64,000 bases of DNA from Prorocentrum cordatum (GCA_963575745.1 CAUYUJ010017782.1:50001-114000), one strand, 5' to 3'; positions 21,732 to 32,599 are shown, counted from the stretch's first letter. Numbers and translations are program-made. The notes: generated by a model not told the origin, from the letters alone.

Positions 21732-21732
21732 C

Positions 21733-24700
21733 ACCCCACTGTGGGCGCCATGGCGTCCTCCTGGCGATCGGCATGGCTTCCGTGGACTTCACCTGGTCGT
21801 GTGGAATGCCCGTGGCCTGCTCCACTCGGACGCGAGGCTGCGCAGACGCAAGTTGGCACTGCTCGCCACATACATGAAGGTCAACGCCATCATCGCCGTG
21901 CAGGAGGTCCACGGCTCCGAGGGCGCCCTCAGGATCTTCCTCCAGTCGCAGCCGCAGAAGTACTTGAGCTTCCTCTCGCCTGGCCCTTCCGCTGCCGCGG
22001 GCGGAGTCGCCTTTCTCGTCCCTCGATACGTCGATGAAAGTCCAAGGGCGGATGGACCCAGAGCCGAATCTCTGGGAAGCGGGGGCGTGGCGAGACGGGT
22101 GGGGCCTCCTGAGTACGCCTCGCCCCCTGCTGCATCCTTACCGACTCAAGACACCTGGTCAAGTTCACGAACCTCCTCTTCTCCGACGACAGCAAGTTGC
22201 TCCGACACCTGGTCAAGTACACGACGTTCCCCCACGACTTCCACGTCACTACCGAACAACACCTGGTCAAGTTCACGAAACTCCACACCTGCTCGGCCGT
22301 CCTACCGCTTCGACACAGTGGCGGTCGGCCGCGCGGCGCTCCTCACGATCACCGACAGCACGGGCAAGTACAGCATGCAGATCTTCAACATCCACAACTA
22401 CGACCTCAAGCCGCACGAGTTCACTGCAGTACAGCGCACTTGGTCCAGTGGCCTGGCGTGGGCGCGCCGAGACTCGTTACACCGCATCTTCCTGGGCGTC
22501 GGTGACTTCAACATAGCTTCCCGCCCGCCAGTCAGTCAACGAGCACCCTCAGACTCTACGGCTTGGCGCCTCCGACCTGATCACCGCTGCCAACTTCGGC
22601 AACCGGCGTGGCGCCGTCTATTCGCTGCAGCCATGGAGGTTGAGTCTCAATGGCCGACCCACTACGACAAGTCCTGCAAGCAGCTGTCCACGATTGACCG
22701 CATCTTCTTGGGCATCGACGCGCACGCCATGCTCTCGGTCTCGACGATCCTTACCACGGCGAGGGACGCGATGGAGCTTTCCGAGGCGGGCATCAGCGAC
22801 CACGCGCCCCCCGTCTTGCAGATCACTGCCGCACGCCATGTCCCACGAGACGAGCAGCCAATCCCGTCGCACCTCTTCAACCACAGGAAGTACCCCGAGA
22901 CCTACACGCTCATGCTGGACCACTGCGCCCTGGCTGGGGAAACGGCGGAAGGCCGCTGGAGAGCAGCGAAGCAGTGCATGAAGCTTGCTGCGCGACGGGT
23001 TCGTGATGAACAGCTGCGGTCCAACTTCTCCCTTCACGTCAAGGACTCCACGGTCGAGACCTCGTACATGGGTTTCAAATCGGCGGCGCGAGCAGTCTGG
23101 CGACAGGACGTTGTCCTGGCAGGTAGGCTTCTCGACTCCTGCCCTGCGCTGGCCGCCCACCTCCACATTACCGACGGCTCCGTGCGCCTCGTGGACCCCC
23201 ACAGCTTTGCCACCAACTTCGACGCCATCGCCGAGCGGGTGCACTCCCTGCGCAGGCAGGCGGCGGAGGCAGCAGCTCGGACGGCCAACGTGCGCGACAG
23301 CGCAGCCTGGCGGAGGGTTGAACGCAAGGCCGCCAGACATGCACAGCTCTGGGTCCCGTGGCGGCGCCGCATGATCCTCTCGGGCTTGCGCGTGGATTCC
23401 GCACCGTGTGCCGCCAAGGACACGCAGGTGGCTCAGCACGTGGTCTCCGACCCCGCGGGCATGAAGGCGACTGTGGCGAACTACTGGGGTGAGATCTTCG
23501 CGAAGGTGCCGAATTCTGAACAGCTCAAGGCGTTGGACGCCTTCCTGGACAAGCACGCACCAAGGAACCCTACGGTGGAACTACCTCAACCTGCTCTACA
23601 CGACCTGGTACGTGCGGCCAGCAGGGCCCCGCCGAGCGCTGCGGGACCAGATCAGCTGACGTACGCAGCATGGCGCCGCAGCCCTGGAGCCTTGCAGCAC
23701 CTCCAGGGACTCATGGAAGTCCTCTTCAACGACGGCGTGGCCCCGCTCGACCTCAACTGGTCGATCTTCATCTGTGTGCCGAAGGGCTCGGAGGAGGACG
23801 ACGTCCCCGACTCATGCACGCGCACGGCCTCCACGGTGCGCACCCTCTCCTTGAAGAACTGCGACGCCAAGCTGATTGCGGCCTGTGCAGATCGAGGGCT
23901 CCAGCCCATCGCCACATCATCTACCTCACCCGAGCAGAAGGGCTTCACTGCTGGGCGGCGCTTCGTCGACCACATCCCGTACTTGGACGCGGAATGCCGT
24001 AGGGAGGGCCTTCTTCCTGACGCGGCGAACCGCCGCCCCATGTTCCTGTCGTTCGACTTCCGCCAGGCCTTCCCCTCGCTCTTCAGGGAAGTCATCGAGA
24101 AGGTCGTCCCGCGCTTCGGGGTCCCGCTGGGCTTCCGCAACGTGATCGCGGCGCTCTACAGCAACTGCCTCGCCTTCAGCTCCTTCCGCGCCGAGGGCAC
24201 CAGCGCGGAGCTCGAGCCGCTGTTCGCGCTCCTGTGCGGCATCATGCAAGGATGCCCGCTCTCTGGCACGGTCTGGTGCTTGGCCATGGATGCGCCCATC
24301 CGCGCGCTGCCGGCTGCGATTGCTGAGCATGGAGTCCTCACGGCTTGCGCCGACGATCTCGGGATGCTGATCAAGAACGCTGTTGCCCTCCCTAGCATAG
24401 ACTACACCTTCGTCTCTATAGAGCTTGCCTTCAACCTGCAGTTGGCCTTGCACAAGTGCGTGCTGGTCCCGCGGTGGGAGGAGCTAACGGAGAACACACT
24501 GCTGAACGTTAAGTCTTTCCTCGCCAAGGAGGTCCCCCGCTGGCTGGGCTTCCGCGTCGACTCCACGGCCAAGTACCTGGGGACTCACCTGGGCCCAGGC
24601 GTCACGGACTTCGGCATCTGGAAGGCCGCTGCGGGGAAATGGTGGACCCGCTGCTGGGAGCTGGCGCGTACTGGCATGGCCACCAGCCTCGCGGCCCGCG

Positions 24701-25765
24701 CGTACAACATCAACGCGCTGCCGTGCCTGTCGTACCTCGCGCAGTTCTACTTCATCGTGCCTGCCATATGGAAGGTCGAGTTCACCTCCCTGCACCGCCT
24801 GCTGAGGCTGCCACCCTCGTCCATGCGCAAGGCTGACATCCTGTCGATGAGCGCGTGGTGCGGCCCCCCCGTCGCCGATTGGCCTCTTCCCTTACACGCT
24901 CGCGGCGATGATGCGCTCGGCGGAGAACACGGTGCGCGGATGGGAAGCCCACTTTCACCACCTTCATGAAGCTGCCGTGGAGCATGTCCCACTGATTGAT
25001 GTGATCAAGGGCAACTGGTCTCCGCCGTGGTGGCGGGCGCGGAGGGCGATCGTGCAGAACTACGCCATGATCTCGGACGCCTACGGCCAGCTGGACATAC
25101 CAAGACCGACGCTCGACGTGCTCTCGGTCCCGATCCCGAGCAGGTACCTCAAGATCGCGAAGTCGGCGATGACCCTGGAGACGAAGACGGCGGCAGCGGC
25201 CACTCCCTCCAGGAAGCCCAAGCGCCAGGCCACGGCCGCTGCTTCGCTCCGTGGCTTGCTGTACCCCGAGGACCTGGTGGCCACCATCCACCGGCGGCTG
25301 CGCAGGTGGGGTGTCGAGTGCTCTCTGCCCGTGCTGCGCGAGAGGTGGCCTCCGCTGCGTAGCAAGCTGACGGAGGTCCGCCCTGCTTGGATGTGGTCGT
25401 GGATGCGCGCCGCGGTCAACGGCTGGACGACATCGCGTCGCATGAGCGCCGTCATCGACGCGCGCCCTTGCCTCTTCGGCTGCGACGAGGAGGACGCGCT
25501 CGAGCACTACATCGCCTGCCCGATCCTCAGGGCGATGACTGCGGGCGACGCGGGTGCGGACTCCCTGGGCAACGGCCCCGAGCTCCTCGGCTTCGGCGAC
25601 GAGCAGTACCACGCGAAGCGTCCCATCACGGAGTGCATCTACGCGGTCGGCCTCATGTGCCAGTGCTACCACATCCAGAAGCACCGCATGGACGTGGGCC
25701 TGGACGCTGGAGCTGACCAGCGGGCTGGTGTGAGACTGGCCGCGCTGCATCGCATGCAAGCATAG
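21733..25765 (+). CDS. E1 ORF2: endonuclease/reverse transcriptase, one frameshift
   Basis: The frame lies +1 to ORF1 and is already open upstream, so the start is not fixed; no ATG precedes the first domain after ORF1. APE-type endonuclease motifs in order: VVWNARGL (about 21799), VQEVHG (21898), GVGDFN (22499), TIDRIF (22693), GISDHAPP (22791). Reverse transcriptase: EQKGFTAGR (about 23932), motif A LSFDFRQAFPS (24046), motif B GIMQGCPLSG (24239), motif C CADD (24346) and a following LHKC. The catalytic aspartates are present, though the usual Tyr of YADD is Cys. After the frame change at seven C residues (24864-24870) the C-terminus continues as FPYTLAAMMRS and ends with a C-x3-C-x7-H-x3-C knuckle (about 25471). 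The family nicks target DNA and copies its RNA at the nick. The frameshift may be a true lesion or a homopolymer error. Confidence 0.85.
22130..22300. repeat. Repeat insertion in the E1 endonuclease
   Basis: Three to four copies of ACCTGGTCAAGTTCACGAA at 35-65 base spacing, in frame, between the GGVAFLV strand and the FDTVAVGRAALLTI strand of the endonuclease. The protein there is Ser/Thr-rich (DTWSSSRTSSS) and unlike the rest of the domain. The unusual sequence begins at about 22035. Confidence 0.7.
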
Positions 25766-25804
25766 GCGAGGCTGCAGATCGAACTGCCCGCCGAGCTTCG
25801 TGCC

Positions 25805-25890
25805 CTCCTCCTCCCCCTCCTTCCTCTCCTCCTCTCCCTCCTCCTCTCCCTCCTCCTCCTCCTCCTCCTCCTCCTCCTCCTCCTCCTCCT
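25805..25890. repeat. (CCT)n tract between E1 and E2
   Basis: CTC-rich tract starting about 40 bases after the E1 ORF2 stop and ending at the E2 SL. Confidence 0.95.
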
Positions 25891-25927
25891 TCCGTAGCCA
25901 TTTTGGCTCAAGCCATTTTGGCTCAAG
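25891..25927 (+). other. Tandem relict spliced leaders of E2
   Basis: A full 22-base SL (25891-25912) is followed at once by a second SL lacking its first seven bases (CCATTTTGGCTCAAG, 25913-25927). The truncation point is exactly after the GTAG inside the SL, the place where an SL would be re-spliced onto an older relict. This indicates at least two rounds of expression and retroposition. Confidence 0.95.
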
Positions 25928-26079
25928 TTGCCATAAGTCGAGGCAGCTGGCCAGGTCAGCGCGAGCCTGTCCGCAGGTTCGGCCCGCGTCCCAGGGGCCT
26001 GTGGGCAGGCTTTTTTGATTCAGTGAGCTCGTGGTGGAGCCATCTCATCTTCAGTGCTTCTCTTCGGCCGCACTTGTGG

Positions 26080-27264
26080 ATGACGGCCAATGTGGGAGCT
26101 CTCTCGTCGCAGGACATGCGCGATGTGGCTGCTGCAATGGAGGAGGCCCCGACCTTCCCCTCCCAGGAGATGCCCGCCAAAGCCGCCAACGGAAAGGGCA
26201 AGGGCTTCGGGGGACGCAAGCGCCGCGCGACGGAAGGAGGTCAAGGGGATGAGCTGGATGACGATGATGATTCTTATCCTTTGGAGTATCTGCGGGAATT
26301 GTGCCACGCCGGGCTTGCAAACATGCGGGAGTACCTCACCACCGACATCAGTACCTCAGTGGGCAAGACGGTCGCTTCGAATCACCTGAACCTGCTGTCT
26401 GCCATCGACCTGCTTCGGAAGGAGGTGGCCGACCAAACCAGCGACGACCAGCAGGTGCAGAAGGCTGTGCGACCGCAGATTGACGCGCTCCACCGCCGCA
26501 TGCAGGCCCAGCTGGACCAGACGAATGCGAAAGTCACCTTTTTGGAGCAGCGAGCCGACTCGACAGACGGGGAGATCGCCATGCTCAAACGTGAGATGGA
26601 AGCGTTCAGGAAGCTGTTGGCCGTGGCAGAGGAACGTCAACCAACGTCTGTTCAGCCACCTGCGGGCTTCTCGAGGGAGGTCGGCCCCACGCTGCTGGTC
26701 GCCGTCACCCAGCGCCCCACCTCGCTCGCTGCGATCACAGAGTGCCTCGACAAGTACATGGCCGAGCTGGGCTTCGAGAGCGCCGAGTACAAGATCGAGA
26801 CCCAGGGTCAGGAGCCGTCGAAGCGCTTCGCGCTCCGCTTCACTGGCCTGCCTCAGCCTGCTGCCAGGCAGGTCGCCCGCGCTTTGGGCGGGCTCAAGGA
26901 CGGCCACGCCTGGAAGTCGTCCTCGTGCGACGTCCCTGGCTCCGCGACCCGTACCAGCGTGCACATGGGGCCAGACAAGAACCCGAAGCAGATCAAGACA
27001 GAGATGCCCCTGCGGCGGTGCCGCGATGCCATGTGGGCTGAGTGCGGTGACGCCAACCGTATCTTCATGGACAAGGGCTTGGGGGTGCTGTCCATCAAAC
27101 GGGACAAAATTCTTCAAGTTCGCGTTGCAGCCGGCCGTGAGACGCCGCCGGCGCCATGGTGGAATGAGGAGGCGCTTCAGAAGCATGGGCTGTCCAAGGA
27201 GGCCGTGGCGCGCGCCGCCCAGGACTTCGCCCAGGGCCCACCCGAGTCGAGCTGGTGCATTTAG
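26080..27264 (+). CDS. E2 ORF1 protein
   Basis: 394 residues from ATG at 26080, the first ATG in this frame after the SL relicts; the frame is open from the SL. Order: a segment AAAMEEAPTFPSQEMPAK that parallels AAAFEAAATFPSQERQAM in E1 ORF1, a Lys/Gly-rich basic patch (KGKGFGGRKRR), an acidic run of five Asp, a coiled-coil-like stretch (about residues 125-190, DALHRRMQAQLDQTNAKVTF) and a C-terminal globular part with PSKRFALRF and GPDKNPKQIKTEM. The conserved C-terminal motifs support an RNA-binding LINE ORF1 role. It ends ATT TAG CAC like E1. No lesion is visible, unlike its own ORF2. Confidence 0.75.
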   Translation: MTANVGALSSQDMRDVAAAMEEAPTFPSQEMPAKAANGKGKGFGGRKRRATEGGQGDELDDDDDSYPLEYLRELCHAGLANMREYLTTDISTSVGKTVASNHLNLLSAIDLLRKEVADQTSDDQQVQKAVRPQIDALHRRMQAQLDQTNAKVTFLEQRADSTDGEIAMLKREMEAFRKLLAVAEERQPTSVQPPAGFSREVGPTLLVAVTQRPTSLAAITECLDKYMAELGFESAEYKIETQGQEPSKRFALRFTGLPQPAARQVARALGGLKDGHAWKSSSCDVPGSATRTSVHMGPDKNPKQIKTEMPLRRCRDAMWAECGDANRIFMDKGLGVLSIKRDKILQVRVAAGRETPPAPWWNEEALQKHGLSKEAVARAAQDFAQGPPESSWCI

Positions 27265-30200
27265 CACGTGTTCGCTCCTCCTGCACTGCCGTCCGCGGCA
27301 GGGAGCTCCTCCTGGCGCTCTACGGTTTGCGACGTGGAACGCTCGAGCTTTGTTGCAGGCTGCCGGGGAGAAGGCGAGCCTGAAGCGAGACTACTTAGCT
27401 CGTATCCGCCGGAGTGACCGGGATATATCTTCAAGAAGGGCATCAAGATGAACATCATCTTCGCGCCTTCGTGAACTACGTGAACCCCAGCGGGGCGCTG
27501 GTCACCAGCTTCTGTGGAGAAGACCGTGCTAGGCGTATCCGAGGTGGGGTTGCTTCCTAAGCTTGCTCTGGTAGCTGGGGAACCTGTGCGCGTGGAAAAG
27601 GTGGCTCTTGTACCTGGGCGGGTCCTTCAAGTTTCGCTGCATTCTGCACGGTCGTCCCTCGCAGTCTTCAATGCACACAACCGCGAGCTGACCGTGCAGG
27701 AGGTGCCCGACGTGAGTAAGGCCATCTTGCGGTAGCTGGCGATCGCGGCCGACTCGCCTGACAAGCACTTTGCGGTTGCGAATGGCGACCTCAACTTCTC
27801 GGTGGACGAGTCCTTGATCGCTGGTGCGCCTGAAGTTGCAGTTCGTCGGAGTGCTCGACGTCACCATGCCCGCGCTGCTCGGTGGCGCGACGTCCTTGGG
27901 CGAATGCTCGAGGTCGAGGGGGGCGAGCCGACGCATTTCGAGCGCGGCAGGGGGGCAGCGGCGGCGATCGACCGCTTTTTCTGCTCGCCTGCGGGCTGGC
28001 AGGCATGCCAGCTCCAGTTGCTGGCGTCGACGGTGGGACTGGCCGAAGAAGTATCGGGCAGATAAATTCCTGACCATGTCGCTGCGGTTGGTTGTCTCTC
28101 TTGCTTCTCGCTGTGCCCGGCCACCGTCTCAACGCCCTCTCCCTAAGCATATTTGCCCAGGTCCAGCGTACCGCGCACGATTGAGAGGCCTCGTGGAGAC
28201 CACGAAATGGGAGCTGATTTCGCCACCGTTCCAGCTCGAGTTCTATAAAGAGTTGATGGGGGTTGCTGGTGCCGAGACACGCGATCTGTTGTTCAAATCG
28301 AAACCCACTCATCCCAGGACTCTGCTGCAGGTTGCGCGAATGATAGCTCGAGTTGCCTGGCGCCACGATCAGAGGCTCGCTCAACGGATGCTGGAATCCC
28401 ACCCCGATGTCGAAGGCCACGTGGAGATGCGAGTCCGAGGTCCGACTTCGCCACTCACCGTCCTTTCAGGAATGGTCTGCGAAGGCCCAGCGGGATGTCC
28501 TTGAGCTTCACAGGGGCGGGGTTAGAGGGTCGACGAGCACGCGAGGGCGATTCGCACCGCCATCGCACGCAGGCCAAAGTTCTTGAGCGCAAGGCTAGGA
28601 TCTGGCCCCCGATTGGTAGGCGTAGTACACTTGCTGTCGTTCACGTTTCTCCTGGAGTTACGCGTTCGGGCCCAGCGGAGCGCGCCAAGGCCCTAAGTGA
28701 CTATTGGAGGCCAGTCTTCTCGAAGAAGCCCTGGGATGAGGAAGGTGCTGCTCAGTATTCTGCCGAGTGGCTGCCATCGGTCTCGCCGTTGCACCTGCCG
28801 CCTCCTTCACTTTGCATGCTCCGCCATGCCGTGCGCCTTGCCAAGGACTCTGCCACGGGGATCGATGGACTACCGTATGCGGCCTGGAGTGCGGACCCGT
28901 TTGGCGAGACGAGTTTGTGGCGAGCGTTGGGGTGGATAGGATTTGGCCAGGCCCTGTTCGACTCCGCTAGCACTGCCCTCCAGGCGTTCCTTCCTAAAGC
29001 CCCTGAAGCTGAACTTCGGGACGGGGATTGCGCTCGCTCTCCTGATAAAGTTCGGGCCCTGGGTCTTCGCAACGCGAATGTGAAGCTCCTATCGGCGGTT
29101 ATGAACCGAGCGATTCGGCTTGTGCCAGGTGTAGTTGTGCCGTCCAATCAACGCGGGTTCGTTCCGAATCGAAGTTTTGGGCTGAACATTATCGAGATCG
29201 ATGGGCACGCGCGCCAGCTGTCTGTTCGTGAGCCAGGCTCCCTGGACATCCCCCCGTTGTTCCCCGTGGACTTTGGCCAGGCCTTCCCATCGCTCAACCA
29301 GGAGTATATGATGCACGTGTTAGCCTGTCTCCAGCTCCCAGAGTTTCTCCTGGCGTTCGTGGGCTTTCTGTGCGCGGCGATAGAGGGCGTGGCGTCGATA
29401 CAAGGGACCTTAGTGACTCTGTTCTGGGTTCGCAGTGGTATTATTCAGGGAGATGGCCTCTCGGGCTCCTTGTACGCTCTTGGGGCCTCATCGTTCTTGT
29501 ACGACATTGCGGCCTCGATTGAGCTGCGCGGTTGAGGCCATGTTCGGGCCTGTGCTGATGACGTTGGTGGAGCTCTTCGGGATATTTCTGACTTGCGGGT
29601 ATTATATCACATTATGGGGTTGGCTGAGAAGTATGCGAATCTCTGTCTTAAGGTCGCCAAGTGTAAACTGGTTCCGCTTTCTGCTCGGTTTTCAAATAGT
29701 TTGGCTTCCTCGGTCAGCGCCGCGATCCTCGAAATCGCACCGGCATGGGCTGCCTTCGAAGTGCTGGAAGTTATCTTGTACTTGGGCTTATGGCTTGGTC
29801 CTGGGGCCGACACGTTCCGCTCTTGGTGTGATCCGTCGGCGAAGCTCCGTTTACGGGCTCAAGCTAGCGGTCGAGGCGCGACGCCCACGAGCGTCTCCGC
29901 GGTCCTCTACAACACGAGAGCCGTGGCAACACTGTCTTATGTCGGGCAGTTCTGTGCCATGCCGCAGCAGGTGCTGAAGGCGGAGTTCACTGTACTTGCG
30001 CAAGTCTTTCGCGTACCTCTGGGTGCCTTCCCGCTGGCGTCCCGGACGCAAGTTGAAGCCTGAGGGGGTCCTCGGGTGTTCCGAGGGGGACACTTGGGCA
30101 TCGCTACTCTCGCTCGTTCTGCACTTGTCACGTTTCCTGGTTATACCCGAGTACTGGCCCAGATGAGAGCACATGTACAGCTGAACGACTCTTGGCGTAC

Positions 30201-31491
30201 CCTATGTATGCTGGCGAGCGACCGGCCGTGCCCGAACTTCTGGCGCTCGATCTCGTTTGCGGAGACGCTCGAGGCTACCGTGTCTGGTCGCCTGCGTGGG
30301 CCATTAGCTTCGTTGACGCCGACAGCCGTCGCTGCTGCGCAGGCGGAGATTTGCGAGGTGGTGGACCGTCGCCCGCGACCGCAGCGAGCTGCCCATCGTG
30401 CCCTTCGTGCTGCTGCTCACCGTTCATCGCTTTTGTTTCGGCTCATCACAGCTCGCCTGGTCAAGCTGCTACCGAGGCACGCACAGATGCTGGAGCGGGT
30501 GGATTGGGACCTCATCATGGCGTTACTCCGTCGCTGCCCGTGTTCTTGGGCGTGGGCGACTCTGCGTGCATGGACGGATGCATGGATGACTTCGGCTTGT
30601 ATACTTCACCCATTGGGGCAACGGCGGTGTGCGTATGGATGTGATGATCGGGACTCTTTAGCTCATTGCGCCAGATGCAGACCTATGCATGCGGCCCTGC
30701 GCCGTGCTCTTGCTCGGCCCTTTCCTGCTCCTGTGCTGCGTTTCCGGGGTATCTGGGCGCCTCGCGTTAAGGACTACGCATTCCTGGCGGCAGCTTACGC
30801 GATGCACAACCAGACGAGGCTGATACCAGACTGGCCGTTGGACACCTCTCAGCGCGAGTCATGCGCGCTCGCTGGAGTGCGATCGACGATGATGGCACGA
30901 CCCTCTGTGCTTTCCGATGCGGAGAAGGTCCGCCTCGACAAGCGGGACTGGCGTGGAGGCAGAGGTATGCGGTCGTCCTCCTCGGCGTCTTCGGGTGCTT
31001 CATCGTCGGCTTCTGCCTCTTCCACTGGGCGTTCGACCACAGTGACTGGGCCACGGCTCACTCCTGCGGCGTCCTCTTCTTCTGACGCGGAGACGGCCTC
31101 GACTGTGATTGCTACTCCACCGATGAGCGACGCTGACGTGATCCCTGCGGAGGACATGCAGGGTGCAGCGACATTGGAGAGAATGTCAACGGCTTCAGCG
31201 CCACAGAGAGCTACTCCGCCGCCCCCGTGTTCGTCAGAGCCTGTGAGGGCGGAACAGCGTGCTCCTGTCTGGCCCTGGCCTTGCTCGCTGTCATCAGATC
31301 TGCCCTCTTCTCCTGGTGACCACCCCCGCCACCGCCGAACCCTGGCTTTCGCTCAGAATGCCCCGCTGGATTTCGCTTCCCTCCGGCACCTCTCTTTTTT
31401 CTCCTTTCCCAAGTTCTGCCGTCCTTTATTGGGTCCCTCTCGTCTGCTGAGCCTCCTGCCGCTGCTGCTCCCTCCACCGCCCTCTGAATAA
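27265..31491 (+). pseudogene. E2 ORF2: decayed endonuclease/reverse transcriptase
   Basis: The frame starts +1 to ORF1 with RFATWNARALL (about 27328), shifts to LQEGHQ (27429) and then to a third frame with ANGDLNF (27778), AAIDRFF and IPDHVA (about 28066). In-frame stops in that frame are TAG 27733 and TAA 28063. After two more shifts near 28440 and 28540 the reverse transcriptase reads NQRGFVPNR (about 29149), FPVDFGQAFPS (29259), SGIIQGDGLSG (29434) and CADD (29551-29562). TGA at 29533 lies just before CADD and TGA at 30061 lies before the C-terminal part. The C-terminus has the same C-x3-C-x7-H-x3-C knuckle (CAYGC...HCARC, about 30628) as E1 and an added Ser/Thr-rich tail. With these lesions it cannot make a full protein by standard decoding. 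Confidence 0.85.
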
Positions 31492-31628
31492 CAATATGGT
31501 TGCCCGATCTTCGACTCGGCGCCCTTCGGCCGCCGCTCCGTCTTCCTTGGCAGCGCACCCGCCAGGCTCCGAGGCCCCGCCCCCGCTCGCGTAGGCGGGC
31601 GTCGGGACAGACAGATCATGCGCTGGTC

Positions 31629-31718
31629 TCCTCCTCCTCCTCCTCCTCTTCCTCCTCCTCCTCCTCCTCCTCCTCCTCCTCCTCCTCCTCCTCCTCCTCC
31701 TTCTCCTCCCCCTCCTCT
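31629..31718. repeat. (CCT)n tract after E2
   Basis: About 90 bases of CTC repeat, 138 bases after the end of the E2 C-terminal frame. No SL follows it. Confidence 0.95.
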
Positions 31719-31954
31719 GGAAGGGCTCCACGGCGGAGGCGACCGACGGACGGCGCAGGAAGGCGGCGACGACGGCAACCAGCTATACGCGACCGCAGCG
31801 GAGGCGGCGGCGCTGCTCGCCCTGCCTGCGGCGCGCGGTTGCGCAACACGGCGGGCCGCGCGCGGCATGCTGGATGTCCCCCGTCTGGGGGCCCACGCAC
31901 GCGAAAGTACGTGCCGAATGCCCGCCCGCCACACGCGCGCACGTACGTTACAGC

Positions 31955-32380
31955 CGCTGTCGCGCATTCTCACCATCATCGTCATCGCGCGTCGTCGCCA
32001 ACTCGTGACCGCATCACCAGCACCGTTCAGGGCGCCAACTTCGCAGAGCGGACTTAATTCGGAAAACGATAGGATGGGCCTGGAGTGTCCTGGAGAATGT
32101 CGTTCCTGATTGCGAGGTGCATTTCGTCCGGATTTTTTGGCCAGGAGTGAAGTTATATATATATATATATACACATACATGCAAATATTATATCCGCAGG
32201 AAGCTCACTTCGATTTTCACTCGCCGTTTCGGGGATTTGCATTGTCAGAAATCCACGCAACAAATTGCTGCAGCACGTCTGCAAGGGTGGCGCGCCGACA
32301 TCATAGTCATCGCGCATCGTCGCCAACTCGTGACCGCGTCACCAGCATCGTCCCAAGCACAATCCTCGCAGTTGTCATCA
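31955..32380. repeat. Pair of 85-bp direct repeats around (TA)n
   Basis: CATCGCGCGTCGTCGCCAAC then TCGTGACCGCATCACCAGCA (about 31980-32040) recurs at about 32305-32365. Between them is a short TATATA tract (about 32154-32175). Confidence 0.75.
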
Positions 32381-32595
32381 GCTGCGTGACCCCCCAAACC
32401 TCCTCATCACCCGAAGGGTGGTCGTACACGTAGATGTGCAGTCTAGGCACTGAAAACAAAAAACATGGTTTGGGGCTCTTGAGGCGCTCTGGTTTTCGGG
32501 CCGTACCTTACAATCTAGGTCGTAGAGCCTATTCGTAGCAGAGGCTGGACGTGCCCAGGAAAGCCCCGTCGTTACTGTTCCAGCGTTCCTCTCGG
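32381..32595. other. No gene recognised
   Basis: Short mixed-composition interval without motifs. Confidence 0.4.
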
Positions 32596-32599
32596 TAGC

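Larger units (their letters stand above)
20144..25890 (+). mobile_element. LINE-like retroelement E1
   Basis: Order: SL, ORF1 (20319-21731), ORF2 with endonuclease and reverse transcriptase (to 25765), a 3' region of about 40 bases and a (CCT)n tail. No poly(A) is seen. It is the best preserved element here: one frameshift and one repeat insertion are the only clear lesions in ORF2. Its right boundary is also the left boundary of E2. Confidence 0.85.
25891..31718 (+). mobile_element. LINE-like retroelement E2, decayed
   Basis: Same plan as E1: (CCT)n, SL, ORF1, ORF2, (CCT)n. ORF1 is open; ORF2 has four in-frame stops and several frameshifts. It is a relative of E1, not a copy of it: the ORF1 and ORF2 proteins share motifs but diverge along most of their length. 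Confidence 0.85.

Noticed and set aside
21175-21732. Start of E1 ORF2 at 21175, giving a 1264-residue protein
   Set aside because: This part overlaps ORF1 and has no endonuclease-like sequence. The recognisable domain begins after the ORF1 stop.
26480-27264. Second protein overlapping E2 ORF1
   Set aside because: The frame is Arg/Ser-rich, as expected from the +1 frame of a GC-rich gene. Only its last part, after 27265, shows the endonuclease motif.
29533-29535. TGA as a sense codon (alternative code)
   Set aside because: E2 also has TAG and TAA in frame and several frameshifts, so decay explains the TGA codons better.
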